Part shown: positions 35,941 through 44,966 of the stretch, piece after piece | Position numbering within the stretch: position 1 is the first letter of the stretch | Layout of the letters: every line of letters starts with the position of its first letter | Assembly: GCA_016710585.1 (NCBI GenBank) | Contig: JADJVN010000029.1 | Coordinates: 10,001 to 74,000, forward strand | DNA: 64,000 bases | Reading direction: 5' to 3' | Source: Saprospiraceae bacterium | GTDB lineage: Bacteria; Bacteroidota; Bacteroidia; Chitinophagales; Saprospiraceae | Notes under the pieces: model-generated | What the model saw: the letters and a program-made list of their open reading frames with translations, nothing else | What the model was told of the DNA's origin: nothing | Database searches by the model: none | Position numbers and translations under genes: made by a program

Positions 35941-35971
35941 GTCTGGAATTAGATAAAATCTAACTCCAGAC
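35941..35971 (-). terminator. Intercistronic hairpin between TonB receptor and glycoside hydrolase
   Basis: GTCTGGA-N-TTAGAT pairs with ATCTAA-N-TCCAGAC (13 bp, one mismatch) around a 3-base loop. On the minus strand it is followed by AATTTTTAAA. It would act as a partial terminator or mRNA-stabilising end after the receptor, lowering expression of the downstream enzymes. Confidence 0.6.
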
Positions 35972-35996
35972 AAAAATAAACAAAATGAAAAAACTT

Positions 35997-38630
35997 TTAA
36001 AAATTGTATTTAACTCCAAAAGAGAATGTTCGACCAGGTATAGGTCTTGCACGCACGATGTTTGAAGTATTTTCAGTAATAGACCCTTCTTCTGATTCTG
36101 TAATTCCCAATGCATTCAATACATTATTTCCAGATAAATTTAAAGATAAATACTTACCAATATTATAATTGATAAATGGATTTAAGACTAGATACCCTGG
36201 CATAACGAGAGAATTATTGTCTTGTGCATAAGACTTCGTAAAACTTAATAATGCAAATCCAATATTCACTTTTGATCCAATAGAATATGAAGGAATAAGA
36301 TTAAACATCACAGCTGGTAATCTTCTTGGAATATTTCCAATGATAGAACTGTCTCTCGCAGCAGTAATCTCTCCTTTGGTATAAGTTAAACCTGCTCTAA
36401 GATTTAAATTATTTGTAATACTCACGATACCATCCAATTCTAATCCGATAGATCTATAAGTATTATCTATTTTCTTTTGTGTAGTCGCTTCATAATTTGA
36501 CTCTTTTGTATTCGCTAAAAATGCAGTTGCATTCAATGTTAATTTATTCTTGCGATACTTGTATCCCAATTCTGCTTGATTCACAGTATTGACTTTCTGC
36601 GCATCAAGACTAGGATCATCCGTATTGGTATAATTAAATCCAGAGAATAAAATACGATCTGCAGATGCTGATCCTCCTTTGCTTACTCTTGCAAACACAG
36701 ATTGAGCAGTATTTAATTCATAGTTTGCTCCAATAGAGTATGATAAAATATTGTATTTATAATCTACAGGAGTCACTTCACTACTTGCTGAAGCTACAGC
36801 AGTTTCGTTTGCATCAATCTTACCATTTCCATTCATATCAATTGTGGCAGTTTGTCCATTTCCACCTGAGAAAGAGCCATTCACTTTACCCAAATCATAA
36901 CGCAAACCAGCATCTAAATTTAAATTATCCATCAAGGTAATTTCTACATTTCCATAAGGCGCATCAATAGTATATTTTGTATCAAAATTTCTATTACAAC
37001 AATTGCCCCAAGCCGGAACACCATACGCTAAAAGTCCATTTGGTGAAAGTGAGTTACCAGCTGAATCGATGACATTGATCATTCTTGCTTTATCGCTATT
37101 TACTTCCATCAAATAAGTATTCCAATGCCAAGCCATAGAAATATTTTGAATTGATTTGCTATAACCAACATTTACTTTCACTTTGTTGAAAGATTTCGAA
37201 ATCGAAAAATCATTTATAAAATTATTGAAGTCGTTGAGTTTTGTATTGAATAAATGAATTCTCATGTAGTTTGCATTTGGATCAACAGCTGTTGTCGTTC
37301 CAGCATAAACCGCACTCTTGTAAGATGGAATGCTTCCAAGGATACTTGCAGCATTTCCAACATTTGCAGGGAATGGCGCAATGAATTGTCCACCATTGGA
37401 TGATAATCTAAATTTATTAGATAAAGTCCAACTGCTTTTTGGGCTGATATTAAATTCACCACCAAAAGATTTACTCACAGAATGCATCCCATCTGCAACA
37501 TCTGAACTTAAGATATTGCCATCACCTCCGATCGTTTTGTCTTTCAATAATTGAGTGGAATGTAATGAACCTCTGAAAGCATCATAAGCATTTAATTCTC
37601 CCCACTTTGGAGATTTGTTCGTGCCACTTACTTCTACTGGCATAGGCATATATGCTGCTGTTCTATCATTTAAATATTTTACATAAATTCGTGCAAATCC
37701 ATTTGAAAAATTCTTAGTAAGATTAGCTTTGATTTGTCCACCATTGTTAGAAGTAAAACCAGTTTGACGAGGACCATCTCCAACTCTATAAAAACCGCCT
37801 ACATGAAAATTCAATCCATTGCCAATTGGAGAACCAAAAGCAAAATCTGTGCGGAGCTGAGGAAAATCTAAACCGATGGATGTCCCAACACTTCCACCTG
37901 CTACTTCACCTGTATTGCTGATTAAATTAATAATACCTGCTGGAGAATTGCTAGTAAGAACACTAGCACTACCACCTCTCACAGCTTCCAATCTTTTGAC
38001 AGAATAATCGTATCGTAAGAATTGATCTTGAGTTCCAAATGCAACGTCGCCAAAAAGTAATACTGGCAATCCATCTTCTTGCAGTAACATATATCGACTT
38101 CCTCCAGCACTCACCGGAACACCTCTCACTGTAATATTACTATTGCCTTCACCACCTGATGACTCTGAACGAATACCTGGGATGCTTCTAAAAATTTCCG
38201 CAGTAGTTCTAGAACCAGCATTGGCGATATCTTTCGGCTTTAATGTACTGATTGAAATACTAGATTCCAAAGAGGATTTTGGATTTGTCACCCCTGTGAC
38301 GACCACCTCATTCACTGCTCTAGGTGAATTGTTCAATTGAATATCAAGTGTAGCAGATTGTCCCGCTTCGATTCTCACCTGAGAGACATAAGCATCGTAG
38401 CCGAGATAATTGACTTCTACATTGTGTCTTCCACTAGGTAGATTGTCGAATCGATACATACCTTTTTCATCAGTAACTTTACCAAGTCCCAATGAAGGAA
38501 TCGTAACTAGTGCAAATTCTAATGGGCCATCAGCTTCTGATGTAATGGTACCACTAAGTGTAGCTTGTCCAAAAACTATTGAAGCAATAGTCATGGAAAG
38601 AAAAAATAAGAATAACTTGTTTCGTTTCAT
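35997..38630 (-). CDS. TonB-dependent outer-membrane receptor with carboxypeptidase-regulatory N-terminal domain
   Basis: An 877-residue receptor: signal peptide (MKRNKLFLFFLSMTIASIVFGQ), a CarboxypepD_reg-like domain (LSGTITSEADGPLEFALVTI to about residue 95), a plug with AEIFRSIPGIRSESSGGEG and LEAVRGGSASVLTSNSPAG, and a 22-strand barrel ending RARPIPGRTFSFGVKYNF with the terminal Phe. It is not SusC-like: there is no SusD gene beside it and the plug is of the FecA/CirA style. It is first in the operon with hydrolase, kinase and MFS transporter, and divergent from lacI, so it probably imports the same sugar. Confidence 0.88.
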   Translation of the reverse strand: MKRNKLFLFFLSMTIASIVFGQATLSGTITSEADGPLEFALVTIPSLGLGKVTDEKGMYRFDNLPSGRHNVEVNYLGYDAYVSQVRIEAGQSATLDIQLNNSPRAVNEVVVTGVTNPKSSLESSISISTLKPKDIANAGSRTTAEIFRSIPGIRSESSGGEGNSNITVRGVPVSAGGSRYMLLQEDGLPVLLFGDVAFGTQDQFLRYDYSVKRLEAVRGGSASVLTSNSPAGIINLISNTGEVAGGSVGTSIGLDFPQLRTDFAFGSPIGNGLNFHVGGFYRVGDGPRQTGFTSNNGGQIKANLTKNFSNGFARIYVKYLNDRTAAYMPMPVEVSGTNKSPKWGELNAYDAFRGSLHSTQLLKDKTIGGDGNILSSDVADGMHSVSKSFGGEFNISPKSSWTLSNKFRLSSNGGQFIAPFPANVGNAASILGSIPSYKSAVYAGTTTAVDPNANYMRIHLFNTKLNDFNNFINDFSISKSFNKVKVNVGYSKSIQNISMAWHWNTYLMEVNSDKARMINVIDSAGNSLSPNGLLAYGVPAWGNCCNRNFDTKYTIDAPYGNVEITLMDNLNLDAGLRYDLGKVNGSFSGGNGQTATIDMNGNGKIDANETAVASASSEVTPVDYKYNILSYSIGANYELNTAQSVFARVSKGGSASADRILFSGFNYTNTDDPSLDAQKVNTVNQAELGYKYRKNKLTLNATAFLANTKESNYEATTQKKIDNTYRSIGLELDGIVSITNNLNLRAGLTYTKGEITAARDSSIIGNIPRRLPAVMFNLIPSYSIGSKVNIGFALLSFTKSYAQDNNSLVMPGYLVLNPFINYNIGKYLSLNLSGNNVLNALGITESEEGSITENTSNIVRARPIPGRTFSFGVKYNF

Positions 38631-38646
38631 TTGTATTGAATTTGTA

Positions 38647-38654
38647 CAAATGTA
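38647..38654 (-). promoter_or_regulatory. -7 element of the TonB receptor operon
   Basis: TACATTTG on the minus strand (38654-38647) fits TAnnTTTG, 16 bases before ATG 38630. No -33 TTG at the proper distance, suggesting a weak promoter that may need activation from the upstream operator. Confidence 0.55.
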
Positions 38655-38660
38655 AAATTA

Positions 38661-38691
38661 TTGTAAATATGAAAAAATAGTTTTAATTTTG
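38661..38691 (+). promoter_or_regulatory. Promoter of the LacI-family regulator gene
   Basis: TTG at 38661-38663 and TAATTTTG at 38684-38691 are 20 bases apart, a full Bacteroidota promoter. The predicted start near 38697 falls directly before the tandem operator. Confidence 0.6.
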
Positions 38692-38698
38692 TTTTTTA

Positions 38699-38722
38699 CC
38701 GCAAACGTTTCCGCAATCGTTT
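38699..38722. promoter_or_regulatory. Tandem LacI-type operator between lacI and the receptor operon
   Basis: Two adjacent 12-bp units, CCGCAAACGTTT (38699-38710) and CCGCAATCGTTT (38711-38722), differ at one base. The core GCAAACGTTT with its AAACGTTT palindrome is the classical binding core of LacI/PurR-family proteins. The site overlaps the first transcribed bases of the regulator and lies about 58-81 bases upstream of the receptor transcription start. Confidence 0.7.
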
Positions 38723-38739
38723 GTTGTTGAAAACTAATT

Positions 38740-39735
38740 ATGCAAAAAATAACAATTAAGGAATTGGCAAAGCTTTTGGATGTAAATCCTTCGACTATTT
38801 CGAGGGCATTGCACGATCATCCCGATATAAGTCAAGTCTTAAAAGAGCGGATTAAGAAGATTGCCAAAGATTTTAATTTTGTTCCAAATCACGCTGCTGT
38901 AAATCTGCGCAATAAAAAAAGCAAACTCATTGGACTGATTCTTCCAGAGATCTCTATGTTATTCGTTCCCTCCATTATTGAAGGTGTATCCAATTATTTG
39001 AACAAGCACAATTATAATTTACTGGTACTTTCATCTTATGAGAATTATGAAAAAGAAATTGAGAATATTGATGTATGTATCAAAAGTAATGTAGATGGTA
39101 TTTTAATTTCACTAACGAATCAAACAAAGAATGTCGATCATTTGGATCGATTGAATGAGTTTGAAATACCTGTTGTCATATTTGATAAGACTGTCGAGCA
39201 AGTTCAATTTAATGAAGTAAAAATAAATGATGCCGAAGCATCGAAGACCTGTGTGGACTATTTAGTAAAATGTGGATGCAAGAAAATCGTTGGCATATTT
39301 GGAAATAAAAATTTATCAATAACGAAAGAAAGAGCTGAAGGATTTCAATCCAGTCTCAATACTTATGGATTAAAACCTTATGAAATTGCTTATGCTGAAA
39401 ATTCTGAACAAGCATTTCAACAATGCAAAAAATTACTTTCAAAAACGAATGATATCGATGGAATCATGATGATGAGTGACGAAATCATGATCGGCGTGAA
39501 TGCAGCTTTAAATCAAATGTCCAAAGAAGAAAAGTTGAATAAAATAAATTTAGTTGCAATCAGCGATGGCTTTCTACCCACTTTTATGAGCCCTCCAATT
39601 CCTTATGTACATCACAGCGGAAAGGACTTGGGCAAGATGAGTGCGGAACTACTCATAGGACTTGTTGAGGCAACAAGTCCTGTAACTGCGGTTAAACAAT
39701 TGAATTTGGGGACTTTTCTTGTGGATGAGTTTTGA
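38740..39735 (+). CDS. LacI-family transcriptional regulator of the sugar locus
   Basis: A 331-residue regulator with the N-terminal LacI helix-turn-helix (TIKELAKLLDVNPSTISRAL), hinge helix region NHAAVNLRNKKSKLIG and a periplasmic-binding-protein-like effector domain (IGLILPEISMLFVPSIIEGV; NVDGILISLTNQ; VAISDGFLPTFMSPPIPYV). It would bind a sugar or sugar phosphate and switch at the tandem operator directly upstream of its own gene. It is transcribed away from the receptor-hydrolase-kinase-MFS operon, the usual layout for a local regulator. Confidence 0.9.
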   Translation: MQKITIKELAKLLDVNPSTISRALHDHPDISQVLKERIKKIAKDFNFVPNHAAVNLRNKKSKLIGLILPEISMLFVPSIIEGVSNYLNKHNYNLLVLSSYENYEKEIENIDVCIKSNVDGILISLTNQTKNVDHLDRLNEFEIPVVIFDKTVEQVQFNEVKINDAEASKTCVDYLVKCGCKKIVGIFGNKNLSITKERAEGFQSSLNTYGLKPYEIAYAENSEQAFQQCKKLLSKTNDIDGIMMMSDEIMIGVNAALNQMSKEEKLNKINLVAISDGFLPTFMSPPIPYVHHSGKDLGKMSAELLIGLVEATSPVTAVKQLNLGTFLVDEF

Positions 39736-39752
39736 AAAATTAGAATATTAAA

Positions 39753-40634
39753 TCATACATATGGATTCTTTGGCAATTTAACAATCTTAAATCCTGATGA
39801 TTTAAGATTACTGAGTTCTATATCACTAGGCTCAGAAGTAAAAATAACACAAGTCATCATTTGATATGGAGTAATCCCTAATTTACACAATAAATTTCGC
39901 CAAAAGATCTTGCGTTTTATACTAGTAAAAACACTGCTATTTTCCTTAGGAACATTGAGATCCAAAGTTGTATTGAAATGCGGATTTATCCCTTTGTATG
40001 CTACATATGGAAGATTCATTCCCATAGCTACTTTTTCCATTTCTCGCTCTGAAATCTTATACACATAATTTCCTACTATCTCAAATGAGAATTGATTTTT
40101 CCATACCTTATTTATCCAATTTGTATTAAACCTTCCTAAAATATTTTTAAGTGCAACAATTATTGGCATCTGAATTCCAATATCAATTGCTTCAATTAAT
40201 ACTACAGCCTTCTTCGCCACTCGAATCATTTCATATAAAGCAATGTATGGTCGAGGAAAATGGTGGTAAGCTTCTTTACACAAGACTATGTCATAGCTAT
40301 TTGTCTCTGCTGACATTTTCTCAGCATTCTCCACTTTATATTTCTTGATATATCCTTGCTGATGCGCTTGTTTTAAAATGGTATCTGAGATATCAGTTGC
40401 CGTCGCATCAATATGATGTTGTTCTAACCAATTGGCATCTGTTCCCATGCCATCACCCAATGCTAACCAAGATTCATTTCTATTCAAAAGTGGCATTAAC
40501 TCATCATACATTAATCCTTGCCTCCAATTCTCGATAGTATTTGTATTCTTCAAACGCGTTAAAAAATCCGCATCCTGTTCGAAGAATTTTTCGTGAGCTT
40601 CGTAACTTATATTTTCGAATTTCGCTTTGTTCAT
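39753..40634 (-). CDS. Class I SAM-dependent methyltransferase
   Basis: A 293-residue protein. The SAM-binding core is clear: WLALGDGMGTDANWLEQH (motif I), ATATDISDTILKQAHQQGYI (acidic end of strand 2), ENAEKMSAETNSYDIVLCKEAYHHFPRP (motif II/post II) and a Methyltransf_11-like lid. The C-terminal 100 residues are specific and unassigned (WRNLLCKLGITPYQMMTCVIF). Similar stand-alone methyltransferases accompany polysaccharide genes in Bacteroidota. The gene precedes the retropepsin gene in transcription order downstream and is convergent with lacI. Substrate unknown. Confidence 0.78.
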   Translation of the reverse strand: MNKAKFENISYEAHEKFFEQDADFLTRLKNTNTIENWRQGLMYDELMPLLNRNESWLALGDGMGTDANWLEQHHIDATATDISDTILKQAHQQGYIKKYKVENAEKMSAETNSYDIVLCKEAYHHFPRPYIALYEMIRVAKKAVVLIEAIDIGIQMPIIVALKNILGRFNTNWINKVWKNQFSFEIVGNYVYKISEREMEKVAMGMNLPYVAYKGINPHFNTTLDLNVPKENSSVFTSIKRKIFWRNLLCKLGITPYQMMTCVIFTSEPSDIELSNLKSSGFKIVKLPKNPYV

Positions 40635-40699
40635 TTTGGATTGAATTGTTTGAGTAATATAAAATGTCCTAAATGGAAATTTGTTTATAACAGATCAAT

Positions 40700-41119
40700 T
40701 TACTTCAAACTTAACTGAGCAATATTTGGATGCAAAGGATTTACTACTAATTTATTCTGCGTTGGATGGATTAAAACATCCATCTCTTCCATTGGAATAG
40801 CACCAAGAAGCATCTCAGAATCTCCAGGCAAAACCAACGCATTGCAAGTCGCATCTCTATTTTCAAATTTAACTTCAATTGGTCCAACAATGCCTAACTC
40901 TATAACTTGTCCTTTGGCTAATTGTGCTGTGCGTTTGCCTTTTATCTCCAACCCTAATTGAGTTTTTACTGTCTCATTAATAGCCATCATATATGCTCCA
41001 CTGTCTACTAGCATTGTGGCAGTTATTTGCCGAATTTGATCCTTTTTTATTAAATTTTCTTCAAATCTAACTTGATCTTTTACATTAGTAAGTGTAATAT
41101 TTGCATAAACTAATCCCAT
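40700..41119 (-). CDS. Single-lobe retropepsin-like (clan AA) aspartic protease
   Basis: A 139-residue protein with one active-site motif, MLVDSGAYMMAI, and a flap-to-strand region ending LPGDSEMLLGAIPMEEMDVLIHP, where MLLGAxPMEEMDV is the hydrophobic-hydrophobic-Gly motif after the active site. It fits the clan AA aspartic protease family (retropepsin-like) found in bacteria. It has no signal peptide and should be cytoplasmic and dimeric. It is distinct from the two-lobed periplasmic type at the window start. Substrate unknown. Confidence 0.8.
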   Translation of the reverse strand: MGLVYANITLTNVKDQVRFEENLIKKDQIRQITATMLVDSGAYMMAINETVKTQLGLEIKGKRTAQLAKGQVIELGIVGPIEVKFENRDATCNALVLPGDSEMLLGAIPMEEMDVLIHPTQNKLVVNPLHPNIAQLSLK

Positions 41120-41298
41120 GGTATGGAAAAATTTAGATTTATAAAGCTAAGATACAGCTTTTATTGTGATTAATAAATTACTTTATTAAATTTTAACATT
41201 CATTCCATAATTGCAAACAAGGATTGTATAACAATAGGGTTCAAAATCAGTATTATTTAACTTCAAACTCAATGTTGAGTTATCCCATGAATACCAAC

Positions 41299-42117
41299 TT
41301 ATTTTATTTTCTTAGCATAAATATTTAGCTGGAGATCCATTGGATTTTCCGTTTGTTGAAATTGCTCAAATCCTGGCATTTTATGTGGATATGCTTCTTG
41401 GATAAAATATCGGAATCCAGAAGTTCTTAAAAGAAGCAACAGCTCACTGAGTTGCTGTTCCTGATTCAGAAATGAATGATACTCTACAAATAAATTTTTA
41501 ACATTCTTAAGATTCTCTGCACAATCCATGAGCACATCATATTCTGCTCCCTCGATATCTATCTTGAGCAAATCAACAGGAGACTGCAAATAGTCTTTTA
41601 ATCTAGCAGCAGGTACAGAATTTTTGCTGTCATTAGAATTTTCGATTCTACTCTCTTGAGAACTTGTTTCCAAAAAACTTACTGAGTCGTTATGTATCCA
41701 TACTGCCTTTTTAAAAAGTGAAACTCCAGAAAACTGAAACGCAGAAACATTCTTTTCCAATAATTCAAAATTGCTCGAATCTGGTTCAAATGCAATCACT
41801 GTCGAATCAGGATAAAACTGTTTAAAATAAATTACCGAAATTCCAATATTCGCTCCACAATCAATAATTATCGGCTTTGGATTGTCTGATACAAATTTGT
41901 AACAATGATTCACAAAGACCTCATTGATACTTGACAAATAACTATAGCCATCTTTAAAATAAACTTTCTTACCTATCAAAGTTCTAGATTGCAATTTACC
42001 CTTAGTGCCGAGCTTTAGTATTTTTTCATCTAGAAAAGAAATCTTAAATGGTGATCGACTAAATTTATTTTTTAGAAATAATAGAAAGTGATGATATAAA
42101 CTATGTTCTTTTGACAT
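41299..42117 (-). CDS. FkbM-family methyltransferase
   Basis: A 272-residue protein with the FkbM core: PIIIDCGANIGISVIYFKQFYPDS (SAM motif I), VIAFEPDSSNFELLEKNVS, a central KKAVWIHNDSVSFLE and DLLKIDIEGAEYDVLMDC, where the IDxEG(A/G)E motif is diagnostic. These enzymes O-methylate sugars or other hydroxyls. It is the last gene of the minus-strand surface-polysaccharide operon, so a glycan methyl group is the likely product. Confidence 0.88.
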   Translation of the reverse strand: MSKEHSLYHHFLLFLKNKFSRSPFKISFLDEKILKLGTKGKLQSRTLIGKKVYFKDGYSYLSSINEVFVNHCYKFVSDNPKPIIIDCGANIGISVIYFKQFYPDSTVIAFEPDSSNFELLEKNVSAFQFSGVSLFKKAVWIHNDSVSFLETSSQESRIENSNDSKNSVPAARLKDYLQSPVDLLKIDIEGAEYDVLMDCAENLKNVKNLFVEYHSFLNQEQQLSELLLLLRTSGFRYFIQEAYPHKMPGFEQFQQTENPMDLQLNIYAKKIK

Positions 42118-42208
42118 AATGATTATTTACTTAATTTTACTTGCAATTTAGAAATTAATTGAGATATTTTCCTTCCACCAATAATTCTAACTACCATAAC
42201 TAAATTAC

Positions 42209-43018
42209 TTAATTTAAAAAATTGGAGTTGCAAACAAACTTTAAAAAAATAAAATGCCTGACCCTTTCACCACTAGAAGCTGAAGCATTACAATAGGTTT
42301 TATTTACGTACCAATCTTCATATCGTATTTCATTGTTATTTAATGAAACTAAACTTAGTGGCAAATTTGAATTCCATTTATTATAAAGAATTTTAGTTGC
42401 TTCAAACCAAGCTTTACTATATGATGCTTGTGCATAGTGAATTAAATTAATGTCAAAACAAACCCCAATTTTATATTTTTTATGTACTTGTAACGAATAA
42501 TCCATATCATAGCAATGAAATCCACTAAATGTTTTTTCATCAAATTTATACTCTTCCCAGATAGATTTTTTTGTCGTCATAAAAATTCCGTCAATGCAGA
42601 CCACTTCTTCAAGGATGTTACCAGTGGGGTTAGTATACATTGTATTCTCAAATCCATCTATATGAATTTCTTTTAAATTGACTCTCATGAACTTTGGCGA
42701 ACAGCCCCAGCCACTCAAATACTTACTCTTGTATTGTGATCCAGCAACACTAATCAATCCAAATTCAGAATCTTCAAAATGTTGTATTAAATTGATTCCC
42801 CAGTTGACTGTTTGAAAAATAATGTAATCGTGGATAAAACAAAGGAAAGGAAATTTTGCTTGACTGGCTCCTAAATTGTATGCTTGAAATATGGAGTACT
42901 TATTTTCTGAATTATCAATGCATATAATTTCAAAAGCAGAACCAATGGTTTCACTCAGATTGATCTGTTGGGACTTTGATATATCAGTTTTTCTACTACA
43001 AATAATAATAGAGATCAT
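42209..43018 (-). CDS. Family 2-like glycosyltransferase (Glyco_tranf_2_5 type), 3' end probably frameshifted
   Basis: A 269-residue enzyme with ISIIICSRKTDIS, the acidic IICIDNSENKYSIFQAYNLGASQAKFPFLCFIHDYI (nucleotide and metal binding), IDGIFMTTKKSIW and FHCYDMDYSLQVHKKY. This fits the GT family 2 branch represented by Glyco_tranf_2_5. The last 15 or so residues are suspect. Adding one T to the seven-base tract near 42241-42247 lets the frame continue as MVVRIIGGRKISQLISKLQ to a stop at 42123, six bases before the next gene, giving a tighter operon. Acceptor and donor are unknown. Confidence 0.8.
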   Translation of the reverse strand: MISIIICSRKTDISKSQQINLSETIGSAFEIICIDNSENKYSIFQAYNLGASQAKFPFLCFIHDYIIFQTVNWGINLIQHFEDSEFGLISVAGSQYKSKYLSGWGCSPKFMRVNLKEIHIDGFENTMYTNPTGNILEEVVCIDGIFMTTKKSIWEEYKFDEKTFSGFHCYDMDYSLQVHKKYKIGVCFDINLIHYAQASYSKAWFEATKILYNKWNSNLPLSLVSLNNNEIRYEDWYVNKTYCNASASSGERVRHFIFLKFVCNSNFLN

Positions 43019-43025
43019 TGATTAA

Positions 43026-43482
43026 TCATTTATCTTCATTCTGAAAAGTTTCTAAAAATCCTTTACTCGTATTTTCAAAACTATTTTTTATAGCCAACTT
43101 AATAGCATTACTTCTGTATACATCATAATTTAAAACGATAGTATCTACAGCGTTTTTCAAACTTTGTGGATCCAGTTTATCAATTAATATTCCAGCATTA
43201 TACTCCCTAACATCATCAAATCCTGGAATATCGATGGCTATAACTGGGACACCAGCAGCTAAATATTTATATAATTTACCAGAAGGTGCAGTTCTATAAT
43301 TAAAATTACCAAAAAAAACATCTTTCAGGTCATAAAAACAAAGACCAATTGAATTCAAACTAATGAATGTTATAAACTCACTGTACTCCATAAAGTTCGG
43401 ATTATAATTTATTCAAAATAAGATAAGTGATGCTAATAAATGGACATCTTCCAAATTTTCCTAAAATTAATATTCTAACCAT
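43026..43482 (-). pseudogene. Remnant of a GT4 glycosyltransferase with a large internal deletion
   Basis: The 121-residue frame from 43391 is only the C-terminal part of a GT4 (GT-B fold) enzyme: IGLCFYDL, APSGKLYKYLAAGVPVIAIDIPGF and NAGILIDKLDPQSL, the donor-binding domain with its conserved Glu replaced in context. Upstream, ATG 43482 opens a 26-codon frame MVRILILGKFG, which looks like the normal N-terminus of such an enzyme, and then stops. The middle 200 or more residues are missing. A normal GT4 has about 350-400 residues. This is therefore a real deletion rather than a point indel, and the enzyme is inactive unless the assembly collapsed here. Confidence 0.7.
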
Positions 43483-43548
43483 TTTTTTGTGGCACTGAGG
43501 TAATCAAAAATCAAAAACTTATTAATCAACATTTATAAAAAAAATATT

Positions 43549-44391
43549 TCAAAAAATCAATTTCTTTAAATCTACGAAAAAAAACATTTTTTTTTGCCAA
43601 AGGATTCTTAAACACAAATACAATCTTTCAGTTCCAGATATATTTTCAAGGCTAAAGATAGTATGCTTGAGTATTGTTAATAAAAAATTTGTATATTTGA
43701 ATTTTTTCTGTATAAAATTATGATTATATAAAATTGCAGCCTTTTTATGATATTCTGAATTATCAATTAAGGAAGTATGTTTAAATGTGTTGGGTGAAAA
43801 GTCAATTTTACCTTGACACATTATTTCAGCTAAAAAAATCCAGTCCTGGCCATGACAATGTTTTAATTTGCATTTTTGAAATACAGCCATACGATAGACC
43901 CCATAAAAGCAATTGCCTTGTGGTCTCTCATGATAACTATAAATTCTATCAATAACTCTTTCTTGCATGTAAGATACTGTTGCTTCAATTTCTAAAAATT
44001 TATCATTTAAATAATTTTTAGAAACCCCACTACATAATACTACTTCATTATTAATTTGTAATTTACTAAGGCATTCTTCTATATAATTTTCATCTAGCCA
44101 ATCATCATCTGCCACCCATAAGAAAAAAGCACCATTTGCTTTTTCTAATACGTAATTAAAGTTATTTGTGATGCCTTTGTTTTCAGGTTGGATAGTATAT
44201 TGTATTCTACTATCTTTCGCAGCACTTTGTTCTAATATAGTTCTTACTTCTGGGTCTGAAGAACAGTTATCAGAAATAATTATTTCTAAGTTTGTATAAG
44301 TTTGACTAATAACATGCTCTAAGCAACGTCTTAAACCATGCGGACGATTATATGTAGGAATACCCACTGAAACTAATGGTCTAGGGTTCAT
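43549..44391 (-). CDS. Family 2 glycosyltransferase
   Basis: A 280-residue GT2 enzyme: RPLVSVGIPTYNRPHGLRRCLEHVISQ, IIISDNCSSDPEVR, DSRIQYTIQPENKGITNNFN and the metal motif FFLWVADDDWLDENYI, followed by acceptor-side sequence. The C-terminal end contains Lys/Phe-rich residues near a membrane-like stretch. It lies in the middle of the polysaccharide operon, 54 bases after the acetyltransferase gene, and would add one sugar to the repeat unit. Donor not identifiable. Confidence 0.88.
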   Translation of the reverse strand: MNPRPLVSVGIPTYNRPHGLRRCLEHVISQTYTNLEIIISDNCSSDPEVRTILEQSAAKDSRIQYTIQPENKGITNNFNYVLEKANGAFFLWVADDDWLDENYIEECLSKLQINNEVVLCSGVSKNYLNDKFLEIEATVSYMQERVIDRIYSYHERPQGNCFYGVYRMAVFQKCKLKHCHGQDWIFLAEIMCQGKIDFSPNTFKHTSLIDNSEYHKKAAILYNHNFIQKKFKYTNFLLTILKHTIFSLENISGTERLYLCLRILWQKKMFFFVDLKKLIF

Positions 44392-44444
44392 TTTAATTCT
44401 ACTTTTTTAGATAAGTTTTGAATAATTTTTATTTATATTTAAAT

Positions 44445-44933
44445 TCACTTCCTTTCTCCTATTTTTCTGAGAGGATTGCCTACATAAATACCATAACTCT
44501 CAATTTCCTTGTTTACAAATGAACAAGCGCCGATTATTGCACCTTCTCTTAAAATTGCACCTTCTGATATAACTGTATTTGCGCCAATCCATACATCATC
44601 TTCTATAATAATTCCACCGCGAGATGTTTTAAATCTTTGGTCATAAACAGTTTTGTCTTTTGAAATAAATTCATGATTAGATGCAGATAATGTACAATTT
44701 GCAGCAATTAACACGTAATTTCCCATCACAATTCCATTTCCACTATATATTACTGTTCCAGAATTAATGTAGCAATTATTGCCAATAATTATATCTCCTA
44801 AACCTCCTGAAAATTTAATTTTTACAAAAGCATCTATCATACATCTTTCGCCTATAATTAGTTTAGAACCTTTAACAGAAGACTCTAAGTCAGCCAATTT
44901 TGAAATCTTTGAATTAGTAGAAATGATGTGCAT
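44445..44933 (-). CDS. Left-handed beta-helix (hexapeptide-repeat) O-acetyltransferase
   Basis: A 162-residue protein made mainly of hexapeptide repeats (LIIGERCMIDAFVKIKF, IIIGNNCYINSGTVIY, VLIAANCTLSAS) with the active-site loop NHEFISK and the closing motif DDVWIGANTVISEGAILREGAIIGA. The family is that of WbbJ/Maa-type acetyltransferases, which use acetyl-CoA and form trimers. In this operon it would acetylate a sugar of the surface glycan. It is complete for the family. Confidence 0.87.
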   Translation of the reverse strand: MHIISTNSKISKLADLESSVKGSKLIIGERCMIDAFVKIKFSGGLGDIIIGNNCYINSGTVIYSGNGIVMGNYVLIAANCTLSASNHEFISKDKTVYDQRFKTSRGGIIIEDDVWIGANTVISEGAILREGAIIGACSFVNKEIESYGIYVGNPLRKIGERK

Positions 44934-44966
44934 TTTGTATATTTATCTAACAATAAATTTATATCC

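Noticed and set aside
35997..38630. SusC-type receptor of a polysaccharide utilisation locus
   Set aside because: No SusD-like gene is adjacent and the plug motifs are of the FecA/CirA type.
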